From contig CANUEZ040000208.1 in NCBI GenBank assembly GCA_948099385.1, forward strand, positions 372,001-436,000: 64,000 bases of DNA, written 5' to 3'. Source of the DNA: Fasciola hepatica. Taxonomy: Eukaryota > Platyhelminthes > Trematoda > Plagiorchiida > Fasciolidae. Position numbers and translations under genes: made by a program. The notes below the pieces were generated by a model, which was not told the origin of the DNA, did not search any database, and was given only the letters and a program-made list of their open reading frames with translations. Below are positions 36,770-48,494 of the stretch, piece by piece (positions within the stretch are counted from its first letter, which is position 1; each line of letters starts with the position of its first letter).

Positions 36770-38353
36770 TTATTCGTGTCTGGGTCACTGCTAACCCAAC
36801 GAACAACGAGTTTGCATTTGCAAGCGCTCATCTCATATTCATAGTCAGTAAGTAGTATGTGAACGTGTGTGTGGACGACATTTTCGAGGAAGCACACGAC
36901 CGGTTTGGCGGTTGTTGCCGCTCATCAGCTATGCGTACTCGGTACTCCTATGCCCACTCGTCTTCTGACTTGTATACTCCGATGATCTTTTATGTTCAAT
37001 AGGATCTAATTTGAATTGTTTCGATTGTGGATGGATACTGTTGATTGAAGAGGCGACAAATGAATGAGAATTGTCATTTCTCGTAGTTATTCGTGTCTGG
37101 GTCACTGCTAACCCAACGAACAACGAGTTTGCATTTGCAAGCGCTCATCTCATATTCATAGTCAGTAAGTAGTATGTGAACGTGTGTGTGGACGACATTT
37201 TCGAGGAAGCACACGACCGGTTTGGCGGTTGTTGCCGCTCATCAGCTATGCGTACTCGGTACTCCTATGCCCACTCGTCTTCTGACTTGTACACTCCGAT
37301 GATCTTCTATAATCACTAGGATCTAATTTGTACCGTCTCGAGTGTGGATGGATATGTTGATTGAAGAGGCGACAAATGAATGAGAATTGTCATTTCTCGT
37401 AGTTATTCGTGTTTGGGTCACTGCTAACCCAACGAACAACGAGTTTGCATTTGCAAGCGCTCATCTCATATTCATAGTCAGTAAGTAGTATGTGAACGTG
37501 TGTGTGGACGACATTTTCGAGGAAGCACACGACCGGTTTGGCGGTTGTTGCCGCTCATCAGCTATGCGTACTCGGTACTCCTATGCCCACTCGTCTTCTG
37601 ACTTGTACACTCCGATGATCTTCTATAATCACTAGGATCTAATTTGAATCGTCTCGAGTGTGGATGGATACTGTTGATTGAAGAGGCGACAAATGAATGA
37701 GAATTGTCATTTCTCGTAGTTATTCGTGTTTGGGTCACTGCTAACCCAACGAACAACGAGTTTGCATTTGCAAGCGCTCATCTCATATTCATAGTCAGTA
37801 AGTAGTATGTGAACGTGTGTGTGGACGACATTTTCGAGGAAGCACACGACCGGTTTGGCGGTTGTTGCCGCTCATCAGCTATGCGTACTCGGTACTCCTA
37901 TGCCCACTCGTCTTCTGAATTGTACACTCCGATGATCTTCTTTAATCACTAGGATCTAATTTGAATCGTCTCGAGTGTGGATGGATACTGTTGATTGAAG
38001 AGGCGACAAATGAATGAGAATTGTCATTTCTCGTAGTTATTCGTGTCTGGGTCACTGCTAACCCAACGAACAACGAGTTTGCATTTGCAAGCGCTCATCT
38101 CATATTCATAGTCAGTAAGTAGTATGTGAACGTGTGTGTGGACGACATTTTCGAGGAAGCACACGACCGGTTTGGCGGTTGTTGCCGCTCATCAGCTATG
38201 CGTACTCGGTACTCCTATGCCCACTCGTCTTCTGACTTGTACACTCCGATGATCTTCTATAATCACTAGGATCCAATTTGAATCGTCTCGATTGTGAATG
38301 GATACTGTTGATTGAAGAGGCGACAAATGAATGAGAATTGTCATTTCTCGTAG
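36770..38353. repeat. Higher-order unit U8 (M117-M121, 5 monomers, 1,584 bp)
   Basis: Nearly identical to U7 immediately upstream, including the deletion near 37,353. The near identity over 1.58 kb, in an array where neighbouring monomers differ at many variable-domain sites, marks a recent whole-unit duplication. Confidence 0.85.
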
Positions 38354-41300
38354 TTATTCGTGTTTGGGTCACTGCTAACCCAACGAACAACGAGTTTGCA
38401 TTTGCAAGCGCTCATCTCATATTCATAGTCAGTAAGTAGTATGTGAACGTGTGTGTGGACGACATTTTCGAGGAAGCACACGACCGGTTTGGCGGTTGAT
38501 GCCGCTCATCAGCTATGCGTACTCGGTACTCCTATGCCCACTCGTCTTCTGACTTGTACACTCCGATGATCTTCTATAATCACTAGGATCTAATTTGAAT
38601 CGTCTCGAGTGTGGATGGTTACTGTTGATTGAAGAGGCGACAAATGAATGAGAATTGTCATTTCTCGTAGTTATTCGTGTCTGGGTCACTGCTAACCCAA
38701 CGAACAACGAGTTTGCATTTGCAAGCGCTCATCTCATATTCATAGTCAGTAAGTAGTATGTGAACGTGTGTGTGGACGACATTTTCGAGGAAGCACACGA
38801 CCGGTTTGGCGGTTGTTGCCGCTCATCAGCTTTGCGTACTCGGTACTCCTATGCCCACTCGTCTTCTGACTTGTACACTCCGATGATCTTCTATAATCAC
38901 TAGGATCTAATTTGAATCGTCTCGAGTGTGGATGGATACTGTTGATTGAAGAGGCGACAAATGAATGAGAATTGTCATTTCTCGTAGTTATTCGTGTCTG
39001 GGTCACTGCTAACCCAACGAACAACGAGTTTGCATTTGCAAGCGCTCATCTCATATTCATAGTCAGTAAGTAGTATGTGAACGTGTGTGTGGACGACATT
39101 TTCGAGGAAGCACACGACCGGTTTGGCGGTTGTTGCCGCTCATCAGCTATGCGTACTCGGTACTCCTATGCCCACTCGTCTTCTGACTTGTACACTCCGA
39201 TGATCTTCTATAATCACTAGGATCTAATTTGAATCGTCTCGAGTGTGGATGGTTACTGTTGATTGAAGAGGCGACAAATGAATGAGAATTGTCATTTCTC
39301 GTAGTTATTCGTGTCTGGGTCACTGCTAACCCAACGAACAACGAGTTTGCATTTGCAAGCGCTCATCTCATATTCATAGTCAGTAAGTAGTATGTGAACG
39401 TGTGTGTGGACGACATTTTCGAGGAAGCACACGACCGGTTTGGCGGTTGTTGCCGCTCATCAGCTATGCGTACTCGGTACTCCTATGCCCACTCGTCTTC
39501 TGACTTGTACACTCCGATGATCTTCTTTAATCACTAGGATCCAATATGAATCGTCTCGATTGTGAATGGATACTGTTGATTGAAGAGGCGACAAATGAAT
39601 GAGAATTGTCATTTCTCGTAGTTATTCGTGTCTGGGTCACTGCTAACCCAACGAACAACGAGTTTGCATTTGCAAGCGCTCATCTCATATTCATAGTCAG
39701 TAAGTAGTATGTGAACGTGTGTGTGGACGACATTTTCGAGGAAGCACACGACCGGTTTGGCGGTTGTTGCCGCTCATCAGCTATGCGTACTCGGTACTCC
39801 TATGCCCACTCGTCTTCTGACTTGTACACTCCGATGATCTTCTATAATCACTAGGATCCAATTTGAATCGTCTCGATTGTGAATGGATACTGTTGATTGA
39901 AGAGGCGACAAATGAATGAGAATTGTCATTTCTCGTAGTTATTCGTGTCTGGGTCACTGCTAACCCAACGAACAACGAGTTTGCATTTGCAAGCGCTCAT
40001 CTCATATTCATAGTCAGTAAGTAGTATGTGAACGTGTGTGTGGACGACATTTTCGAGGAAGCACACGACCGGTTTGGCGGTTGTTGCCGCTCATCAGCTA
40101 TGCGTACTCGGTACTCCTATGCCCACTCGTCTTCTGACTTGTACACTCCGATGATCTTCTATAATCAATAGGATCTAATTTGAATCGTCTCGAGTGTGGA
40201 TGGATACTGTTGATTGAAGAGGCGACAAATGAATGAGAATTGTCATTTCTCGTAGTTATTCGTGTCTGGGTCACTGCTAACCCAACGAACAACGAGTTTG
40301 CATTTGCAAGCGCTCATCTCATATTCATAGTCAGTAAGTAGTATGTGAACGTGTGTGTGGACGACATTTTCGAGGAAGCACACGACCGGTTTGGCGGTTG
40401 TTGCCGCTCATCAGCTATGCGTACTCGGTACTCCTATGCCCACTCGTCTTCTGACTTGTACACTCCGATGATCTTCTATAATCACTAGGATCTAATTTGA
40501 ATCTACTCGATTGTGAATGGATACTGTTGATTGAACAGGCGACAAATGAATGAGAATTGTCATTTCTCGTAGTTATTCGTGTTTGGGTCACTGCTAACCC
40601 AACGAACAACGAGTTTGCATTTGCAAGCGCTCATCTCATATTCATAGTCAGTAAGTAGTATGTGAACGTGTGTGTGGACGACATTTTCGAGGAAGCACAC
40701 GACCGGTTTGGCGGTTGTTGCCGCTCATCAGCTATGCGTACTCGGTACTCCTATGCCCACTCGTCTTCTGACTTGTACACTCCGATGATCTTCTATAATC
40801 ACTAGGATCTAATTTGAATCGTCTCGAGTGTGGATGGTTACTGTTGATTGAAGAGGCGACAAATGAATGAGAATTGTCATTTCTCGTAGTTATTCGTGTC
40901 TGGGTCACTGCTAACCCAACGAACAACGAGTTTGCATTTGCAAGCGCTCATCTCATATTCATAGTCAGTAAGTAGTATGTGAACGTGTGTGTGGACGACA
41001 TTTTCGAGGAAGCACACGACCGGTTTGGCGGTTGTTGCCGCTCATCAGCTATGCGTACTCGGTACTCCTATGCCCACTCGTCTTCTGACTTGTACACTCC
41101 GATGATCTTCTATAATCACAAGGATCTAATTTGAATCGTCTCGATTGTGAATGGATACTGTTGATTGAAGAGGCGACAAATGAATGAGAATTGTCATTTC
41201 TCGTAGTTATTCGTGTCTGGGTCACTGCTAACCCAACGAACAACGAGTTTGCATTTGCAAGCGCTCATCTCATATTCATAGTCAGTAAGTAGTATGTGAA

Positions 41301-41523
41301 CGTGTGTGTGGACGACATTTTCGAGGAAGCACACGACCGGTTTGGCGGTTGTTGCCGCTCATCAGCTATGCGTACTCGGTACTCCTATGCCCACTCGTCT
41401 TCTGACTTGTACACTCCGATGATCTTCTATAATCACTAGGATCCAATTTGAATCGTCTCGATTGTGAATGGATACTGTTGATTGAAGAGGCGACAAATGA
41501 ATGAGAATTGTCATTTCTCGTAG

Positions 41524-41839
41524 TTATTCGTAGCTGGGTCACTGCTAACCCAACGAACAACGAGTTTGCATTTGCAAGCGCTCATCTCATATTCATAGTC
41601 AGTAAGTAGTATGTGAACGTGTGTGTGGACGACATTTTCGAGGAAGCACACGACCGGTTTGGCGGTTGTTGCCGCTCATCAGCTATGCGTACTCGGTACT
41701 CCTATGCCCACTCGTCTTCTGACTTGTACACTCCGATGATCTTCTATAATCACTAGGATCTAATTTGTACCGTCTCGAGTGTGGATGGATATGTTGATTG
41801 AAGAGGCGACAAATGAATGAGAATTGTCATTTCTCGTAG
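41524..41839. repeat. M132: 316-bp monomer of the tttgtaccg type
   Basis: Shares tttgtaccg and the 1-base deletion (ggatatgttg near 41,790) with M113 and M118, although it lies outside the U7-U8 pair. It shows that this monomer type was copied beyond the tandem 5-mer. Confidence 0.85.
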
Positions 41840-43107
41840 TTATTCGTGTCTGGGTCACTGCTAACCCAACGAACAACGAGTTTGCATTTGCAAGCGCTCA
41901 TCTCATATTCATAGTCAGTAAGTAGTATGTGAACGTGTGTGTGGACGACATTTTCGAGGAAGCACACGACCGGTTTGGCGGTTGTTGCCGCTCATCAGCT
42001 ATGCGTACTCGGTACTCCTATGCCCACTCGTCTTCTGACTTGTACACTCCGATGATCTTCTATAATCACTAGGATCTAATTTGAATCTTCACGATTGTGA
42101 ATGGATACTGTTGATTGAAGAGGCGACAAATGAATGAGAATTGTCATTTCTCGTAGTTATTCGTGTCTGGGTCACTGCTAACCCAACGAACAACGAGTTT
42201 GCATTTGCAAGCGCTCATCTCATATTCATAGTCAGTAAGTAGTATGTGAACGTGTGTGTGGACGACATTTTCGAGGAAGCACACGACCGGTTTGGCGGTT
42301 GTTGCCGCTCATCAGCTATGCGTACTCGGTACTCCTATGCCCACTCGTCTTCTGACTTGTACACTCCGATGATCTTCTATAATCACTAGGATCTAATTTG
42401 AATCGTCTCGAGTGTGGATGGATACTGTTGATTGAAGAGGCGACAAATGAATGAGAATTGTCATTTCTCGTAGTTATTCGTGTCTGGGTCACTGCTAACC
42501 CAACGAACAACGAGTTTGCATTTGCAAGCGCTCATCTCATATTCATAGTCAGTAAGTAGTATGTGAACGTGTGTGTGGACGACATTTTCGAGGAAGCACA
42601 CGACCGGTTTGGCGGTTGTTGCCGCTCATCAGCTATGCGTACTCGGTACTCCTATGCCCACTCGTCTTCTGACTTGTACACTCCGATGATCTTTTATGTT
42701 CAATAGGATCTAATTTGAATCGTCTCGATTGTGAATGGATACTGTTGATTGAAGAGGCGACAAATGAATGAGAATTGTCATTTCTCGTAGTTATTCGTGT
42801 CTGGGTCACTGCTAACCCAACGAACAACGAGTTTGCATTTGCAAGCGCTCATCTCATATTCATAGTCAGTAAGTAGTATGTGAACGTGTGTGTGGACGAC
42901 ATTTTCGAGGAAGCACACGACCGGTTTGGCGGTTGTTGCCGCTCATCAGCTATGCGTACTCGGTACTCCTATGCCCACTCGTCTTCTGACTTGTACACTC
43001 CGATGATCTTCTATAATCACTAGGATCTAATTTGAATCGTCTCGAGTGTGAATGGATACTGTTGATTGAAGAGGCGACAAATGAATGAGAATTGTCATTT
43101 CTCGTAG

Positions 43108-43423
43108 TTATTCGTGTCTGGGTCACTGCTAACCCAACGAACAACGAGTTTGCATTTGCAAGCGCTCATCTCATATTCATAGTCAGTAAGTAGTATGTGA
43201 ACGTGTGTGTGGATGACATTTTCGAGGAAGCACACGACCGGTTTGGCGGTTGTTGCCGCTCATCAGCTATGCGTACTCGGTACTCCTATGCCCACTCGTC
43301 TTCTGACTTGTACACTCCGATGATCTTCTATAATCACTAGGATCTAATTTGAATCGTCTCGAGTGTGGATGGATACTGTTGATTGATAGGCGACAAATGA
43401 ATGAGAATTGTCATTTCTCGTAG
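43108..43423. repeat. M137: 316-bp monomer with the same complex deletion as M17
   Basis: Reads gattgataggcg near 43,386, as in M17. M137 has ctataatcac upstream whereas M17 has ttatgttcaa, so the shared tract covers the distal variable part (agtgtgga through the deletion) and not the whole monomer. Confidence 0.9.
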
Positions 43424-46400
43424 TTATTCGTGTCTGGGTCACTGCTAACCCAACGAACAACGAGTTTGCATTTGCAAGCGCTCATCTCATATTCATAGTC
43501 AGTAAGTAGTATGTGAACGTGTGTGTGGACGACATTTTCGAGGAAGCACACGACCGGTTTGGCGGTTGTTGCCGCTCATCAGCTATGCGTACTCGGTACT
43601 CCTATGCCCACTCGTCTTCTGACTTGTACACTCCGATGATCTTTTATGTTCAATAGGATCTAATTTGAATCGTCTCGAGTGTGGATGGATACTGTTGATT
43701 GAAGTGGCGACAAATGAATGAGAATTGTCATTTCTCGTAGTTATTCGTGTCTGGGTCACTGCTAACCCAACGAACAACGAGTTTGCATTTGCAAGCGCTC
43801 ATCTCATATTCATAGTCAGTAAGTAGTATGTGAACGTGTGTGTGGACGACATTTTCGAGGAAGCACACGACCGGTTTGGCGGTTGTTGCCGCTCATCAGC
43901 TATGCGTACTCGGTACTCATATGCCCACTCGTCTTCTGACTTGTATACTCCGATGATCTTTTATGTTCAAGAGGATCTAATTTGAATCGTCTCGATTGTG
44001 AATGGATACTGTTGATTGAAGAGGCGACAAATGAATGAGAATTGTCATTTCTCGTAGTTATTCGTGTCTGGGTCACTGCTAACCCAACGAACAACGAGTT
44101 TGCATTTTCAAGCGCTCATCTCATATTCATAGTCAGTAAGTAGTATGTGAACGTGTGTGTGGACGACATTTTCGAGGAAGCACACGACCGGTTTGGCGGT
44201 TGTTGCCGCTCATCAGCTATGCGTACTCGGTACTCCTATGCCCACTCGTCTTCTGACTTGTACACTCCGATGATCTTCTATAATCACTAGGATCTAATTT
44301 GAATCGTCTCGATTGTGAATGGATACTGTTGATTGAAGAGGCGACAAATGAATGAGAATTGTCATTTCTCGTAGTTATTCGTGTCTGGGTCACTGCTAAC
44401 CCAACGAACAACGAGTTTGCATTTGCAAGCGCTCATCTCATATTCATAGTCAGTAAGTAGTATGTGAACGTGTGTGTGGACGACATTTTCGAGGAAGCAC
44501 ACGACCGGTTTGGCGGTTGTTGCCGCTCATCAGCTATGCGTACTCGGTACTCCTATGCCCACTCGTCTTCTGACTTGTACACTCCGATGATCTTCTATAA
44601 TCACTAGGATCCAATTTGAATCGTCTCGATTGTGAATGGATACTGTTGATTGAAGAGACGACAAATGAATGAGAATTGTCATTTCTCGTAGTTATTCGTG
44701 TCTGGGTCACTGCTAACCCAACGAACAACGAGTTTGCATTTGCAAGCGCTCATCTCATATTCATAGTCAGTAAGTAGTATGTGAACGTGTGTGTGGACGA
44801 CATTTTCGAGGAAGCACACGACCGGTTTGGCGGTTGTTGCCGCTCATCAGCTATGCGTACTCGGTACTCCTATGCCCACTCGTCTTCTGACTTGTACACT
44901 CCGATGATCTTCTATAATCACTAGGATCTAATTTGAATCGTTTCTAGTGTGGATGGCCACTGTTGATTGAAGAGGCGACAAATGAATGAGAATTGTCATT
45001 TCTCGTAGTTATTCGTGTCTGGGTCACTGCTAACCCAACGAACAACGAGTTTGCATTTGCAAGCGCTCATCTCATATTCATAGTCAGTAAGTAGTATGTG
45101 AACGTGTGTGTGGACGACATTTTCGAGGAAGCACATGACCGGTTTGGCGGTTGTTGCCGCTCATCAGCTATGCGTACTCGGTACTCCTATGCCCACTCGT
45201 CTTCTGACTTGTACACTCCGATGATCTTCTATAATCACTAGGATCTAATTTGAATCGTCGCGATTGTGAATGGATACTGTTGATTGAAGAGGCGACAAAT
45301 GAATGAGAATTGTCATTTCTCGTAGTTATTCGTGTCTGGGTCACTGCTAACCCAACGAACAACGAGTTTGCATTTGCAAGCGCTCATCTCATATTCATAG
45401 TCAGTAAGTAGTATGTGAACGTGTGTGTGGACGACATTTTCGAGGAAGCACACGACCGGTTTGGCGGTTGTTGCCGCTCATCAGCTATGCGTACTCGGTA
45501 CTCCTATGCCCACTCGTCGTCTGACTTGTACACTCCGATGATCTTTTATGTTCAATAGGATCTAATTTGAATCGTCTCGATTGTGAATGGATACTGTTGA
45601 TTGAAGAGGCGACAAATGAATGAGAATTGTCATTTCTCGTAGTTATTCGTGTCTGGGTCACTGCTAACCCAACGAACAACGAGTTTGCATTTGCAAGCGC
45701 TCATCTCATATTCATAGTCAGTAAGTAGTATGTGAACGTGTGTGTGGACGACATTTTCGAGGAAGCACACGACCGGTTTGGCGGTTGTTACCGCTCATCA
45801 GCTATGCGTACTCGGTACTCCTATGCCCACTCGTCTTCTGACTTGTACACTCCGATGATCTTCTATAATCACTAGGATCTAATTTGAATCGTCTCGAGTG
45901 TGGATGGATACTGTTGATTGAAGCGTCGACAAATGAATGAGAATTGTCATTTCTCGTAGTTATTCGTGTCTGGGTCACTGCTAACCCAACGAACAACGAG
46001 TTTGCATTTGCAAGCGCTCATCTCATATTCATAGTCAGTAAGTAGTATGTGAACGTGTGTGTGGACGACATTTTCGAGGAAGCACACGACCGGTTTGGCG
46101 GTTGTTGCCGCTCATCAGCTATGCGTACTCGGTACTCCTATGCCCACTCGTCTTCTGACTTGTACACTCCGATGATCTTCTATAATCAATAGGATCTAAT
46201 TTGAGTCGTCTCGAGTGTGGATGGCCACTGTTGATTGAAGAGGCGACAAATGAATGAGAATTGTCATTTCTCGTAGTTATTCGTGTCTGGGTCACTGCTA
46301 ACCCAACGAACAACGAGTTTGCATTTGCAAGCGCTCATCTCATATTCATAGTCAGTAAGTAGTATGTGAACGTGTGTGTGGACGACATTTTCGAGGAAGC

Positions 46401-47861
46401 ACACGACCGGTTTGGCGGTTGTTGCCGCTCATCAGCTATGCGTACTCGGTACTCCTATGCCCACTCGTCTTCTGACTTGTAGACTCCGATGATCTTCTAT
46501 AATCACTAGGATCTAATTTGAATCGTCTCGAGTGTGGATGGCCACTGTTGATTGAAGTGGCGACAAATGAATGAGAATTGTCATTTCTCGTAGTTATTCG
46601 TGTCTGGGTCACTGCTAACCCAACGAACAACGAGTTTGCATTTGCAAGCGCTCATCTCATATTCATAGTCAGTAAGTAGTATGTGAACGTGTGTGTGGAC
46701 GACATTTTCGAGGAAGCACACGACCGGTTTGGCGGTTGTTGCCGCTCATCAGCTATGCGTACTCGGTACTCCTATGCCCACTCGTCTTCTGACTTGTAGA
46801 CTCCGATGATCTTCTACAATCACTAGGATCTAATTTGAATCGTCTCGAGTGTGGATGGATACTGTTGATTGAAGTGGCGACAAATGAATGAGAATTGTCA
46901 TTTCTCGTAGTTATTCGTAGCTGGGTCACTGCTAACCCAACGAACAACGAGTTTGCATTTGCAAGCGCTCATCTCATATTCATAGTCAGTAAGTAGTATG
47001 TGAACGTGTGTGTGGACGACATTTTCGAGGAAGCACACGACCGGTTTGGCGGTTGTTGCCGCTCATCAGCTATGCGTACTCGGTACTCCTATGCCCACTC
47101 GTCTTCTGACTTGTAGACTCCGATGATCTTCTACAATCACTAGGATCTAATTTGAATCGTCTCGAGTGTGGATGGATACTGTTGATTGAAGTGGCGACAA
47201 ATGAATGAGAATTGTCATTTCTCGTAGTTATTCGTGTCTGGGTCACTGCTAACCCAACGAACAACGAGTTTGCATTTGCAAGCGCTCATCTCATATTCAT
47301 AGTCAGTAAGTAGTATGTGAACGTGTGTGTGGACGACATTTTCGAGGAAGCACACGACCGGTTTGGCGGTTGTTGCCGCTCATCAGCTATGCGTACTCGG
47401 TACTCCTATGCCCACTCGTCTTCTGACTTGTACACTCCGATGATCTTCTATAATCAATAGGATCTAATTTGAATCGTCTCGAGTGTGGATGGATACTGTT
47501 GATTGAAGAGGCGACAAATGAATGAGAATTGTCATTTCTCGTAGTTATTCGTGTCTGGGTCACTGCTAACCCAACGAACAACGAGTTTGCATTTGCAAGC
47601 GCTCATCTCATATTCATAGTCAGTAAGTAGTATGTGAACGTGTGTGTGGACGACATTTTCGAGGAAGCACACGACCGGTTTGGCGGTTGTTGCCGCTCAT
47701 CAGCTATGCGTACTCGGTACTCCTATGCCCACTCGTCTTCTGACTTGTAGACTCCGATGATCTTCTACAATCACTAGGATCTAATTTGAATCGTCTCGAG
47801 TGTGGATGGATACTGTTGATTGAAGTGGCGACAAATGAATGAGAATTGTCATTTCTCGTAG

Positions 47862-48177
47862 TTATTCGTGTCTGGGTCACTGCTAACCCAACGAACAACG
47901 AGTTTGCATTTGCAAGCGCTCATCTCATATTCATAGTCAGTAAGTAGTATGTGAACGTGTGTGTGGACGACATTTTCGAGGAAGCACACGACCGGTTTGG
48001 CGGTTGTTGCCGCTCATCAGCTATGCGTACTCGGTACTCCTATGCCCACTCGTCTCTGACTTGTACACTCCGATTATCTATTATGTTCACTAGGATCTAA
48101 TTTGAATCGTCTCGAGTGTGGATGGATACTGTTGATTGAAGTGGCGACAAATGAATGAGAATTGTCATTTCTCGTAG
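47862..48177. repeat. M152: 316-bp monomer with a one-base deletion and odd substitutions
   Basis: Reads actcgtctctgac near 48,053, one base shorter than actcgtcttctgac, followed by gattatctattatg and ttcactagg. It is the first member of the indel cluster, but unlike the next ones it also has several substitutions. Confidence 0.85.
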
Positions 48178-48494
48178 TTATTCGTGTCTGGGTCACTGCT
48201 AACCCAACGAACAACGAGTTTGCATTTGCAAGCGCTCATCTCATATTCATAGTCAGTAAGTAGTATGTGAACGTGTGTGTGGACGACATTTTCGAGGAAG
48301 CACACGACCGGTTTGGCGGTTGTTGCCGCTCATCAGCTATGCGTACTCGGTACTCCTATGCCCACTCGTCTTCTGACTTGTACACTCCGATGATCTTCTA
48401 TAATCAATAGGATCTAATTTGAATCGTCTCGAGTGTGGATGGCCACTGTTGATTGAAGAGGCGACAAATGAATGAGAATTGTCATTTCTCGTAG

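Larger units (their letters stand above)
32333..43423. repeat. Region 4: five-monomer organisation with a GGATCC marker
   Basis: GGATCC (c238 version of the usual GGATCT) occurs at 33,516, 35,101, 36,685, 38,269, 39,854 and 41,439. The spacings are 1,584 or 1,585 bp, exactly five monomers each time. The marker is at M106, M111, M116, M121, M126 and M131, is missing at M136 and returns at M141. Additional copies sit in M104 and M125. The other four positions of each unit vary after U8, so the period outlasts the identity of the individual members. Confidence 0.75.
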
